Shown in pieces: positions 33,083 through 40,695 of a stretch of 40,695 nucleotides of DNA. Below the pieces are notes generated by a model, which was not told the origin of the DNA, made no database searches, and saw only the letters and a list, made by a program, of their open reading frames with translations. Origin of the DNA: JAMXLO01 sp041487355 (GTDB lineage Bacteria; Pseudomonadota; Alphaproteobacteria; Acetobacterales; Acetobacteraceae); the NCBI GenBank assembly GCA_041487355.1, contig JBGPND010000022.1:1-40695 (forward strand). The letters are read 5' to 3'. Both the position numbers and the translations under genes were made by a program. How positions within the stretch are numbered: the first letter of the stretch is position 1; each line of letters starts with the position of its first letter.

Positions 33083-33940
33083 TCAAACGACCAATCCCCT
33101 GCTCTGCACCGCGCGCGAGGTCATGCCCGGCGTCATGCTCATGCTTGCGCCATTCGTGCTTACGGCGAGCAGGTAGCGCTGGACAAAGCTCTCGACGAAT
33201 TTCGGATCCTTGAACTTGGTGATGTCGAGCCGCGTACTGATCGTCTTCTCCTGCGCCTGCAGTGGCTGAAAGGCGATCTCGACAGGGATTCCGAGGGAGG
33301 TGGTGACCACGGCGCGCATCACCGGGTCGCCCAGAATCTGGTCGACCGAGGTGATGGTCGATGCCTCCTTGCGGAAAGCCAGAGCATTCGCCAGGCCCGG
33401 AGTCGTGGCATCCAACGACTTGCGCCAGATGACCTCTGCGTAGGCATTGGTGATCGTGCGGATCACGTCCGGCTTCTGCAGCACGCTGAGACCCTTTGTG
33501 GCGAAGGCGAAGGTCGTCACCACCTGCTTCCAGCGTGTGTCGGTCAACGTGTTGGCCAGCGACTTCGGGTCGCTCAGGTTCGACTGAAGCGCCTTCCGTG
33601 CCAAAGCGGTGTAGGGGACCTGGTCGGCGAGCCCGTTGGCAGTCAGCAGCACCTGCATCACCGCCGGGTTCGCCAGCAACTGCTGCACGGTCTTCGCACT
33701 GTTCACTCCCGCCGTGAACGCATTCACCGCACGCTTCACGGCAGGCTCCGCCGCGGTCATCCTGATGTCCTGGGTCTCATTCCGCTCTGCCGTGGCAAGA
33801 GCCGCGGCGGGAGTCTGGCCGAACGGGTTTGCCGTCTGGCCGGCAAAGCCGTAGAGCGCCGCCAGCAAGCTGCCGGAGCCGCTCCCGGCGCTGGCATTGG
33901 TGCCGTACAGGCTTGTCAGGTAGCTCAGCGTCGTGCCCAT
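33083..33940 (-). CDS. DUF1217 flagellar-locus protein
   Basis: This 285-residue protein is of the DUF1217 type found in alphaproteobacterial flagellar clusters. Features are NPFGQTPAAALATAERNE, VKRAVNAFTAGVNSAKTV with QQLLANPAVMQVLLTANGL, KALQSNLSDPKSLANTL, and an end with KFKDPKFVESFVQRYLLAV. The biochemical role of the family is unknown. AGGAGGG eight bases before ATG 33940 fixes the start; in-frame upstream codons overlap FlaF and have no such site. It follows flaF by 37 bases and precedes the modification genes after a 143-base gap, in which I see no gene. Confidence 0.85.
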   Translation of the reverse strand: MGTTLSYLTSLYGTNASAGSGSGSLLAALYGFAGQTANPFGQTPAAALATAERNETQDIRMTAAEPAVKRAVNAFTAGVNSAKTVQQLLANPAVMQVLLTANGLADQVPYTALARKALQSNLSDPKSLANTLTDTRWKQVVTTFAFATKGLSVLQKPDVIRTITNAYAEVIWRKSLDATTPGLANALAFRKEASTITSVDQILGDPVMRAVVTTSLGIPVEIAFQPLQAQEKTISTRLDITKFKDPKFVESFVQRYLLAVSTNGASMSMTPGMTSRAVQSRGLVV

Positions 33941-33977
33941 GGTTGCCCTCCTGCCGCGCCGATAGCGCGAAGCGGCG

Positions 33978-34325
33978 TCACACTTGCGCGGACAGGCCAG
34001 CCGCAATGTTCTCGTTGATGGCAATCAGAAAGTCGAAGTCCGGCAGCTCGCGTTCCATCTCGCGCTGCACGGCGAGCCCAACCGAGACGATCGAGGCACG
34101 CAGGTCCTGCGGCAGGGAATTCAGCGGATCGCGCATCAGATCGGCGACCGTCATCCAAAGGCGACGATTGTCGGCGATCGCCTGCACCCGCGGGATCGGC
34201 CCGGAATCACGCGCCGCCTTCAGCGCACCGATGGCACGGCGGAAAACATCCGCCTCCTGCTCGCGTTGGTTCCGATGTGTGGCCGCGGTTTCATAGGCGC
34301 GAGCCGCCTGGGTCATTGTGTGCAT
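33978..34325 (-). CDS. flaF: FlaF, flagellar biosynthesis regulator
   Basis: This 115-residue protein has the FlaF pattern: TQAARAYETAA at the start, EADVFRRAIGALKAA, then NRRLWMTVADLMRDPLNSLPQDLRASI in short pieces and an all-helical end. In alphaproteobacteria FlaF acts with FlbT to control flagellin translation and secretion. The start may be ATG 34325 or ATG 34316, three codons later. Either way it overlaps the end of flbT by about 25-35 bases, so coupling is likely. Confidence 0.9.
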   Translation of the reverse strand: MHTMTQAARAYETAATHRNQREQEADVFRRAIGALKAARDSGPIPRVQAIADNRRLWMTVADLMRDPLNSLPQDLRASIVSVGLAVQREMERELPDFDFLIAINENIAAGLSAQV

Positions 34326-34782
34326 GGCTGTCGTTGATCCCTCGGGTATGTGACATGGAACGCGGAGGCGTCACGCCGGCGACCTCCGGCGAGCGGCCCA
34401 GCACCACGTCTTCATGGCGAATGATTCGCCGCGCGAGCTTCAGGGCCTGGTAGCAATCGTCTGCTTCCGCGGCACTCAGCGCGCGGTCGAGAATCTCGCA
34501 CGCGAGCGCCGATGTGGTCGCCTCCTTGAAAGCGGCGATCAGTTCGCGCGCCGCTTTCAACCCGCGGGGACGTTCGTCCTCGGCGCCGATATAGGCCGAC
34601 TGCAAAGCGAAGTAGATGCGGCGCGCCGGGCTGTCCGCCTGATCGGGCGGCATGATCTGCTTACCGAACAGGAACCGTGCCTTGGCGGTCAGCTCGATGC
34701 GTGACTTGGTGCGGAAGCGGATTGGTGCGCCGTTGACGATCATCATTTCGCCCTGGCGCAGCTCCAAGACAAGATTAGACAT
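34291..34782 (-). CDS. flbT: FlbT, flagellin translation regulator
   Basis: This 163-residue protein opens with LVLELRQGEMMIVNGAPIRF, the typical FlbT beginning. Then come FLFGKQIMPPDQADSPARRIYFALQSAYIG in overlapping short segments and a helical region (CEILDRALSAAEADDCYQAL). FlbT in Caulobacter binds the flagellin mRNA leader and destabilises it until the hook is finished. It is encoded directly after flagellin. GGAAGAGG precedes ATG 34782. The last 25 residues (after VAGVTPPRS) are not conserved in kind and overlap flaF. Confidence 0.92.
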   Translation of the reverse strand: MSNLVLELRQGEMMIVNGAPIRFRTKSRIELTAKARFLFGKQIMPPDQADSPARRIYFALQSAYIGAEDERPRGLKAARELIAAFKEATTSALACEILDRALSAAEADDCYQALKLARRIIRHEDVVLGRSPEVAGVTPPRSMSHTRGINDSHAHNDPGGSRL

Positions 34783-34925
34783 GCGCCTCTTCCTGGTTCG
34801 CCTCGCCCCCATGGGGGACGATACGCGGCGATTGACAGCGTCACCGGCATCCTGCCGGATTGTTATCGGGAACCATCTCCGGGTGGGCCTCCTGCCCAGC
34901 CCGGAGCCATGGTTGGTCCACGCGG

Positions 34926-35828
34926 CTACTTGAACAGGCTCAGCAGCGTCTGTGGCGCCTGGTTCGCCAGCGACAGGGCCTGCGTGCCCAACTGCTGGCG
35001 AATCTGCAGCGCCTGCAAATTTGCCGACTCCTTGGCCAGATCGGCGTCCACCAAGGAGCCAAGGCCGGTGTTCAGTGCATCGACCTTGTCGGTGTTGTAG
35101 CGGATCTGGTTGCTCACGTAGTTCACTTCGGAGCCGAGCGTGTTCAGCGCCCCTCCGACCGCGGCCATCTGTTTCATGAATGCGCCGCCTGCGGTGATCC
35201 ACGCCTGGACGGCGGCGGCACTGAAGGCGACCGCGCTGGCAACGCCGATAGTGCCGACCGGCGCAGCCGTGCCCACCCCCGCGATGCTGCCGAAGTTGAT
35301 TGCATTTATCAGCGCCGAACCGCTGAAGGTGGCGACGCCGTACGAGGAGCCTGTTTCGTTGCGCACCGTGGCCACGCGCTTCCAGGCGCCGCTCGAGCCA
35401 GAGACGTTGCCAATCAGCGTCTTGCCGTTGTAGCCGGCGTCCTGCACGAAGGTATTCACGTTGTCCAGCAGCGACTTGTACTGGCTCATGTACTGGGTCC
35501 GCTGGTCGCCGGACACGTTGCTGTCCGCCAGCTTCACCAGCACGTCGCGCATGCTCGCCATTGTGTTGGAGACGTCGTTCAGGCCCGACTGTGTGGTGGA
35601 CAGCAGTCCCTGCACGTTGCCGAGCTGCTGATTGGCAGCGCCCAGCGCGCCGACGGTGGAACGCACCGCCTGCGCCACCGCATAGGCCGCACCGTCGTCG
35701 GTGGCATCTGCGACGCGCGAGCCGGTGGATATCCGCTTTTCTGTAGCAGCCAGATCCGCGTTCGTCCGGTTGAGCGACTGGAGCGCGATCATCGCGCCCA
35801 TGTTGGTATTAACGGAGTTGAGGGACAT
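34926..35828 (-). CDS. fliC: Flagellin
   Basis: This 300-residue filament protein has a conserved N-terminal D0/D1 region (SLNSVNTNMGAMIALQSLN, RISTGSRVADATDDGAAYAV). A short variable middle (about residues 145-215, rich in Ser/Gly/Ala) carries candidate O-glycosylation sites. The conserved C-terminal coil (NLQALQIRQQLGTQALSLAN, ending LLSLFK) completes it. The variable domain is much smaller than in enteric flagellins. AAGGG lies 11 bases before ATG 35828. It is the only flagellin in the window and is followed by flbT, flaF and glycosyltransferase genes. It is secreted through the flagellar export apparatus. Confidence 0.95.
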   Translation of the reverse strand: MSLNSVNTNMGAMIALQSLNRTNADLAATEKRISTGSRVADATDDGAAYAVAQAVRSTVGALGAANQQLGNVQGLLSTTQSGLNDVSNTMASMRDVLVKLADSNVSGDQRTQYMSQYKSLLDNVNTFVQDAGYNGKTLIGNVSGSSGAWKRVATVRNETGSSYGVATFSGSALINAINFGSIAGVGTAAPVGTIGVASAVAFSAAAVQAWITAGGAFMKQMAAVGGALNTLGSEVNYVSNQIRYNTDKVDALNTGLGSLVDADLAKESANLQALQIRQQLGTQALSLANQAPQTLLSLFK

Positions 35829-35875
35829 GGTGTCTTACCCTTCTTGCCCAAAGTGTTACGTATGCCCCCACCTTT

Positions 35876-35891
35876 TGCGGGTATGGGTCCA
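35876..35891 (-). promoter_or_regulatory. fliC: Weak sigma-54-like -24/-12 candidate upstream of flagellin
   Basis: On the minus strand TGGACCCATACCCGCA has GG and GC exactly ten bases apart, the invariant spacing of sigma-54 promoters, with TGG and GCA in place. The other consensus bases (CAC, TT) are mostly absent. It lies about 48 bases before the flagellin start. Flagellin genes in Caulobacter use such promoters. The match is weak and could be chance. Confidence 0.2.
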
Positions 35892-35938
35892 TCCTGAGAC
35901 CCCTGAGTTAACGGCCAATGAAGCTGCAACCAGTTTCA

Positions 35939-37078
35939 TCATGCGGCCGGCAGGAACTTGACGAGCGACAGGCTGCTCATCGTCGCGATAAGCTGGTAGG
36001 AGGCCTGCATCTGCGTCTGCACGAGCGAAAGCTGCGACAGAGTCTTCGCCATATCGACGTCCTCCGCCGAGGACACCTGCCCAGCCAACACCGTCGCGGT
36101 ATCCGCAAGCTGCGTTCTGCTGGCGGCAAGCGAGGACTGGGTTTCGCCCAGCACACCGGCGTCTGTAGCCATGGCGCCGATCGCACCGGACAGGCTTATG
36201 CGCGTGTCCTGCACAAGGTCCTGGAAGCCGTTCACGTTCACCTGCGTGCTGCTGAGCGAGCCGATCGTGGCAAGCGCTCGCATCACATCGCGCATGTAGG
36301 AGCCGGTGGTTGTGGCCGGACCACCGGGGATAGCGGGCGGTCCGCTGATCGAATCCGGTATCAGCGCGTTGGTGCTCGCCAGCAGGCCGATCCGCTCGCT
36401 GTGGCTCGCGCCCACCTGCACCGTCGGAAGCTGCGCCTGCAGCGTTGCGGCAGACTGCGACAAATACGCAGAGAACGGCGACGTGCCAGCGGCGTTGGAA
36501 GTCGCGACGTTGAACGTCGCAGTCGCAGTCAGTGCGGCGCCGCCGGAAACCAGACTGGTAACCGCGGTATTGATCTGCGCGAAGAAGCCGGTGGGGTTGG
36601 CGGCGATGTTGGCGATGTTGGTTGGATCGGGCACCGGCGGATTTGCCGAGTCCTGCCCGGCGAACACATAGACGCCGCCGTCCTGCGTATCCAGCAGATC
36701 GGCCACCTGGGACAGCGCGTCGCGCGCCGAGGCCGCGATGCTGTCCACCGCGCTCGGATTGATCCCGTTGAGATTGTTCACCTGGGCATAGAAGTCGGCA
36801 GCGATCGACTGGATGCGCGTCATCGCGGTCTGCGCCACGCCCATCCGCCCCGTGGCGGCATCGGCGTTGCTCTGCCAGGTCTGCAGGTTGGCCATCTGCG
36901 GCCGGAGGTCGAGCGAGACCGAAGCACCGGCACCGAGCCCGGCATAGGTATCGCCGACCAGGCCGCTGCTCGCCTGATTGGTCAGCCGGTCCAGCTTCAG
37001 GCGAACCAGCCCACTCTCGTTGATCAGGCTGTTCATCGTGGCGTAGTCGGCAATGCCGGCGGGTCCCACGGCGCTCAT
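35939..37078 (-). CDS. flgL: FlgL, hook-filament junction protein
   Basis: This 379-residue protein has flagellin-like ends: ATMNSLINESGLVRLKLDRL with NQASSGLVGDTYAGLG in front, and AEDVDMAKTLSQLSLVQTQM with QASYQLIATMSSLSLVKFL at the end. The middle contains DTQDGGVYVFAGQDSANPPV, a motif of FlgL. It joins the last hook protein to the filament. The start ATG 37078 has GAGG 12 bases upstream; an in-frame start at 37120 would overlap flgK and is less likely. It follows flgK by 11 bases. Confidence 0.92.
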   Translation of the reverse strand: MSAVGPAGIADYATMNSLINESGLVRLKLDRLTNQASSGLVGDTYAGLGAGASVSLDLRPQMANLQTWQSNADAATGRMGVAQTAMTRIQSIAADFYAQVNNLNGINPSAVDSIAASARDALSQVADLLDTQDGGVYVFAGQDSANPPVPDPTNIANIAANPTGFFAQINTAVTSLVSGGAALTATATFNVATSNAAGTSPFSAYLSQSAATLQAQLPTVQVGASHSERIGLLASTNALIPDSISGPPAIPGGPATTTGSYMRDVMRALATIGSLSSTQVNVNGFQDLVQDTRISLSGAIGAMATDAGVLGETQSSLAASRTQLADTATVLAGQVSSAEDVDMAKTLSQLSLVQTQMQASYQLIATMSSLSLVKFLPAA

Positions 37079-37089
37079 GACGCTATCCT

Positions 37090-38544
37090 CTACTGCACCG
37101 AACTCAGCAGCTGCGTCCACATCGCCTGCACTGCGGCGATCACCTTGGCATTGGCGCCATAGGCGTTCTGCAACTGGATCATGGTGGACATTTCGGTGTC
37201 CATGTTGACGCCGCTGCCGGCCGCCAGCCGGCCCGTCAGCGTGGTCTGCACCGCCTGCTCGGTACCGAGCTGGCTGGTGGTGCTCGCGCTATCCTGCGCC
37301 TGGGCGCCAAGCATCGTGGCGGCGAGCTGGCGCAGCGTTGCGGGCGCGACGTAGGGCGCATTCAGGTTGCCTGCCGCACCGAGGCCCGTGACATTGGAAA
37401 CGAGCGGCGGCACGGAGCCCAGGACATTGTTCAGCACCAGGTTGATGATGCCGGTAAACCCTGCCAGTCCGCCGGAGATCGACGGTGTGCCGTCGCGCAC
37501 CAGCGACGGGTTGGCCTGCACCGCCGCATTCACCTGTATCGTGCCGGCGAAGCCGACATAGCCGGACTGCACCGGCACGCCGCCACCCGCCGGCACCGCG
37601 CCGAGCGGATCGGTGAACAGCGTGAGGCCCTGCGCATCGAACCGGCCCGCCAGGTTCTGCGCCAGCTCGTCCAGCTCCGCCTGCGCCGTCGGCAGCGTGA
37701 CGTCGCGCAGTGCGATATTGGCGCCGATCTGGCCGCCGCGGAGCTGGCTGGTGACGTCGACCCCGGCCAGCATGATCGCCGGCGCGCCGCTGCCCGGCTG
37801 CATATTGGCGTCGCTGGTGCTCAGCGCATTGGTCACGCCCCGGATCGGCAGAGTGAGGCCGGCAGTGGTGATGATCAGAATGTCGCCGCTCGGCTGTTCG
37901 AGCGCTTTCACGTCGAGAAGCTGCGACAGCGTCCCGAGCGCCGCGTCGCGCTGGTTCTCCAGATCGGCCGTACTCTGCCCTCCAACCTTCAGCGCGACGA
38001 TCTTGCTGCTGAGACTACCGAGCGTGGCGAGGGCCGCGTTCGCCGTGGCGATGTCGGCGACGACGCTGTCCTGCGCCGTCTGACGCTGCGTCGTGTAGGA
38101 GGTGCTGAGGGCATTGATGCCGCGGGCGAGTGCGGCAGCGGAGGCAACCAGCCGGCTCTGCTGCGGCTGGTTGTCCGGGCTGTTCAACAGCGTGGAGAAC
38201 TGGTCCTGCAGGTCACCGAGCTGGCTTGCGAGATCGCCGCCCTGCCCCGGCGTGCCACTGACCGCGTCGATCGCCTGCAACGCCCTCTGGCGCGTCTGCA
38301 GCCCGGCAACAGCGGCGTTCTGGCTGAAGACTTCCGCCTGTAGCGCGGCGTCGATGGTCCGCACGGCGGGACCGCTGTGCACGCCAAGCCCTTGCCCGTC
38401 GGCGGTAACGCTCTGCTGCGTGCCCGTCTCGACCGCATATCCCGGCGTGCTGGCATTGGCCACGTTCTGCGAGATCACCGCCATCTGGCGGCCGATGTTC
38501 GCCAGGCCTCCTGTCGCTACCGTCAGCGCGCCAGCGATATTCAT
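37090..38544 (-). CDS. flgK: FlgK, hook-associated protein 1
   Basis: This 484-residue protein has the FlgK start (TVATGGLANIGRQMAVISQN, VANASTPGYAVE), which carries the rod-hook family motif NVANAsTPGY. A long central region follows, and the end reads NMDTEMSTMIQLQNAYGANA with KVIAAVQAMWTQLLSSV. It links hook and filament with FlgL. GGAGG lies eight bases before ATG 38544. It follows flgE after 24 bases and precedes flgL, the common order hook, HAP1, HAP3. Confidence 0.94.
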   Translation of the reverse strand: MNIAGALTVATGGLANIGRQMAVISQNVANASTPGYAVETGTQQSVTADGQGLGVHSGPAVRTIDAALQAEVFSQNAAVAGLQTRQRALQAIDAVSGTPGQGGDLASQLGDLQDQFSTLLNSPDNQPQQSRLVASAAALARGINALSTSYTTQRQTAQDSVVADIATANAALATLGSLSSKIVALKVGGQSTADLENQRDAALGTLSQLLDVKALEQPSGDILIITTAGLTLPIRGVTNALSTSDANMQPGSGAPAIMLAGVDVTSQLRGGQIGANIALRDVTLPTAQAELDELAQNLAGRFDAQGLTLFTDPLGAVPAGGGVPVQSGYVGFAGTIQVNAAVQANPSLVRDGTPSISGGLAGFTGIINLVLNNVLGSVPPLVSNVTGLGAAGNLNAPYVAPATLRQLAATMLGAQAQDSASTTSQLGTEQAVQTTLTGRLAAGSGVNMDTEMSTMIQLQNAYGANAKVIAAVQAMWTQLLSSVQ

Positions 38545-38568
38545 GATTCAGCCTCCGATGCGCCCCGC

Positions 38569-39894
38569 CTATCGCTTCATGTCGATCGTTTGCTGCAGAA
38601 GATCATCGGCCGTCGTCACCAACTTGGTGTTCGCGGAGTAGGCGCGCTGCGCCACGATCAGCTTGGAGAATTCGGTCGCGATATCGACGTTGGAGCTCTC
38701 GACCGATTCGGTGACGAGGTGGCCGACCCCGTTGGTGCCGACGGCCGCGGCGAGCGGCGTGCCGGATTCCGGGGTGGTGGTGAACGACTGCCCGTCCTGG
38801 CGCCGCAGCCCATTCGGATTGTTGAATGTGACCACCGGCACCTGCGCAATTATATTCGCCTGGCCGTTGTTGTAGTTCACCACGATGTTGCCGTTGGCCT
38901 GGGTGGTGACGGAGGAGAAGGCACCCGGCGCAATGCCGTCCTGGGTCAATCCCTGCAGGTTGTAGTCGGTGCCGGCATATTGCGTGACACCGTTGGTCTG
39001 CCCGTAGGTGCCGACATTGACAGTGATGGTCTGGTTGCCCGAACCGAAGTCGGTGACGAAGCTCAGCGTCGCCGCCGTGGCGGCTGCGTAGCCGGGGCTG
39101 GTGACGGTGCCGGTGACGGCGGCCGGCGGGATATTCCCCACCGTCCCGGGTAGCACGGGATTGCCGCTCAGGGCTGGACCGAACTGCACCTCAGCCGAAC
39201 CCCGCGCCGCTGCGGCGATGTCATCGGGCACATCGATCGAGACAGTCCAGTCGTCTGCCGCGCTGCGCACCCAGTCCAGCGTCACGGTGTGGATGGTACC
39301 GAGCGCATCGTAGACGTCGATGGCCGAGGAGATCGGCGAGCCCGGGATTGCCGTGCCGGCGGCCGGCGTGGCCGGCAGGTTGGCCGAGATGGCGACATTG
39401 GCGGTGGCTACCGGATTGAACCCGGCTTGCGTCACCTGGATGGGCGCCAGCGTGTTCTGGTTCACCACGCCGGCGTTGACCGGCCAGCCGTTGAGGAACT
39501 GGCCGGCGCTGTTCACCAGGTAGCCGTTCTTGTCCAGTTGGAAGTCCCCGGCGCGCGTATAGTTCTGCTGCGGGTTGAAGGTCGGGATGCTGTTCACCTG
39601 ACCGGTCTGCTGCGAGACGGCGAAGAACCCTTGGCCGGCGATGGCGAGTCCGAGCGGATTGTCGGTCTGGACGATGGTTCCCTGCACGTTGTTCACGTAA
39701 TCGGGGCGCGCCACCACGGCACCGGAGGTGTTGACCGCGGCATTGCTCGTCGTCAGGTAGTCGATGAAGCTCGTGTCGACGCGCTTGAAGCCGACCGTCT
39801 GGCTGTTGGCGACGTTGTCGCTGATATTACCGAACGCGTTGGCCTGCGCGGCCAATCCGCTGATCGCGGTGTTCATTGCGCCAAACAAGGACAT
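38569..39894 (-). CDS. flgE: FlgE, flagellar hook protein
   Basis: This 441-residue protein starts SLFGAMNTAISGLAAQANA with NISDNVANSQTVGFKRVDT, the rod/hook N-terminal motif, then DYLTTSNAAVNTSGAV and LAIAGQGFFAV. The end reads VESSNVDIATEFSKLIVAQR with AYSANTKLVTTADDLLQ, the FlgE C-terminal coil. It polymerises into the hook after secretion, with length set by FliK. AGGAG precedes ATG 39894. It heads the minus-strand flagellar array, with a divergent gene set beyond 39960. Confidence 0.95.
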   Translation of the reverse strand: MSLFGAMNTAISGLAAQANAFGNISDNVANSQTVGFKRVDTSFIDYLTTSNAAVNTSGAVVARPDYVNNVQGTIVQTDNPLGLAIAGQGFFAVSQQTGQVNSIPTFNPQQNYTRAGDFQLDKNGYLVNSAGQFLNGWPVNAGVVNQNTLAPIQVTQAGFNPVATANVAISANLPATPAAGTAIPGSPISSAIDVYDALGTIHTVTLDWVRSAADDWTVSIDVPDDIAAAARGSAEVQFGPALSGNPVLPGTVGNIPPAAVTGTVTSPGYAAATAATLSFVTDFGSGNQTITVNVGTYGQTNGVTQYAGTDYNLQGLTQDGIAPGAFSSVTTQANGNIVVNYNNGQANIIAQVPVVTFNNPNGLRRQDGQSFTTTPESGTPLAAAVGTNGVGHLVTESVESSNVDIATEFSKLIVAQRAYSANTKLVTTADDLLQQTIDMKR

Positions 39895-39959
39895 TGGATC
39901 GCTCCTGCGAAGGCTCCGGCGGTGGTTCGCCTGCGCACTGCTTCGCAGGAACCGTGCCA

Positions 39960-40118
39960 GTGATCAGGCTGGCGATTTCCGCGCGCTTCACCGCGCTTGC
40001 TGTCGCAATCGGCGCCGCCCAGGCACAACCGACCCGGCATTTCCTGCCGATCGCCACCGTGGTGGGCCGCCCTGATCGCCGATCACCGAACGCTGATCAC
40101 TGGCATGCCGCTTGCTGA
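39960..40118 (+). CDS. Possible small secreted protein
   Basis: This 52-codon frame from GTG 39960 encodes a plausible signal peptide (IRLAISARFTALAVAIGAAQ with AQA-Q cleavage) and a short tail of about 28 residues. GCAGGAA lies 10-12 bases upstream. It ends 25 bases before the fliK-like gene, on the same strand. I do not recognise a family. It could be a chance frame in GC-rich leader sequence; only the signal-peptide-like start supports it. Confidence 0.25.
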   Translation: MIRLAISARFTALAVAIGAAQAQPTRHFLPIATVVGRPDRRSPNADHWHAAC

Positions 40119-40143
40119 CCGCCGGGATCGAGGAGTGATCGCG

Positions 40144-40695
40144 ATGCAAGCAGGCCTTCCTGTCGCACCCCAGACGCCCGTAGCAACGCAACTGCTGCAG
40201 CTTGCTCAGCCGCAGCCGGCTGGCGTGGAACGTGCGCTGCTTGCCCTGCCGCAATTCGACGTGGCGATGGCGAAGGCGATGGCGGGCACGGCACAAGCGA
40301 ATCAGGCAACGGCACCGGCGGAGCAATCGGCTGCGACTCAACAGACGGCTCTGGCTCCGGGTCCGGCTCCCACTCCTGCCACGCTGGCAGCCGCAATACC
40401 CCAGGCATTGCCCCCGCTGTCGCCGGACCCGTCCGCTGGCACAAAGCCAGATCCACCGCCGGCCGCCACAATACCCCAGGCATTGCCGCCGCTGTCGCCG
40501 GACCCGTCCGCTGGCACACAGCCAGCCCCACCGCCGGCCGCCGCAATACCCCAGGCATTGCCGCCGCTGTCGCCGGACCCGTCCGCCGGCACACAGCCAG
40601 ATCCACCGCCGGCCGCCACAATACCCCAGGCATTGCCGCCGCTGTCGCCGGACCCGTCCGCTGGCACACAGCCAGCCCCACCGCCGGCCGCCACA
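40144..40695 (+). CDS. fliK: FliK-like hook-length control protein, 3' end outside window
   Basis: ATG 40144 has GAGGAG eight bases upstream and the frame is open to the right edge (184 codons). The first 84 residues are Ala/Gln/Pro-rich (VATQLLQLAQPQPAGVERAL). Then come four tandem 25-residue repeats of the form IPQALPPLSPDPSAGT(K/Q)P(D/A)PPP. Low-complexity Pro/Ala N-terminal halves divergent from flgE are typical of alphaproteobacterial FliK, whose conserved C-terminal domain would lie outside the window. The call rests on position and composition, since no diagnostic domain is visible. The repeats would vary the length of a molecular-ruler protein. Confidence 0.5.
   Translation, partial: MQAGLPVAPQTPVATQLLQLAQPQPAGVERALLALPQFDVAMAKAMAGTAQANQATAPAEQSAATQQTALAPGPAPTPATLAAAIPQALPPLSPDPSAGTKPDPPPAATIPQALPPLSPDPSAGTQPAPPPAAAIPQALPPLSPDPSAGTQPDPPPAATIPQALPPLSPDPSAGTQPAPPPAAT
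40396..40695. repeat. Four 75-bp tandem repeats in the fliK-like gene
   Basis: Units start at 40396, 40471, 40546 and 40621, exactly 75 bases (25 codons) apart, each beginning ATACCCCAGGCATTG. Units 1 and 3 have GAT (Asp) and units 2 and 4 have GCC (Ala) at the same codon, giving a 150-bp higher-order pattern. Other differences are single bases. The window stops on the last base of unit 4, so more units may follow. Being in frame, copy changes would not break the gene. Confidence 0.95.

Noticed and set aside
40097..40694. Two minus-strand open frames across the tandem repeat
   Set aside because: A 75-bp repeat without stops keeps other frames open too; the plus frame has a start with GAGGAG and suits the flagellar context better.
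40396..40695. Possible CRISPR array
   Set aside because: Units are contiguous 75-bp tandem copies with no unique spacers and stay in the coding frame.

Overview
The window is GC-rich and densely coded. Its flagellar genes with flbT and flaF, its many MmgE/PrpD, TctC-like and AtzG-like proteins, and its codon usage point to an alphaproteobacterium, most likely Rhodospirillales/Acetobacteraceae. That placement is inferred from protein resemblance alone. No rRNA, tRNA, CRISPR array, integrase or transposase gene was seen.

Positions 1-3630 hold a decayed locus. A partial AtzG-like gene runs off the left edge. The remains of a ugpBAEC glycerol-3-phosphate importer follow: ugpB is fused by deletion to the 3' end of ugpE, and ugpC has lost most of its ATPase domain. 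An intact amidohydrolase, a MNT/HEPN toxin-antitoxin-like pair and a stub of a DUF2971-like gene lie between the two relics. Positions 3722-6097 carry a GSA-aminotransferase-like enzyme, a nested palindromic repeat element and apt.

Positions 6168-27604 form an unusual catabolic region. It has a TctC-like secreted protein, an Asp/Glu/hydantoin racemase-family protein, a Pht5-like protein, an HpcH/HpaI aldolase, a LigJ-like hydratase in one coupled unit with a complete polar-amino-acid type ABC importer, and a second ABC importer (binding protein, two-domain permease, ATPase). It also has a TcuA-like flavoprotein, a RidA-family protein and five MmgE/PrpD proteins in three sequence types. Together these look like uptake and processing of one or more polycarboxylic acids, perhaps nitrogen-containing or derived from aromatic ring cleavage. 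The substrate cannot be read from the sequence, and no transcription factor is encoded in the region. Three families of intergenic palindromes mark the unit boundaries.

Positions 27676-40695 are flagellar. Ten genes on the minus strand run flgE-flgK-flgL-flagellin-flbT-flaF-DUF1217-(TPR methyltransferase)-(TPR GT41 glycosyltransferase)-(GT2 glycosyltransferase). The last three are probably a flagellin glycosylation and modification module. A FlaG-like gene converges on them. A divergent fliK-like gene begins near the right edge, and the window ends at the last base of its fourth 75-bp tandem repeat.
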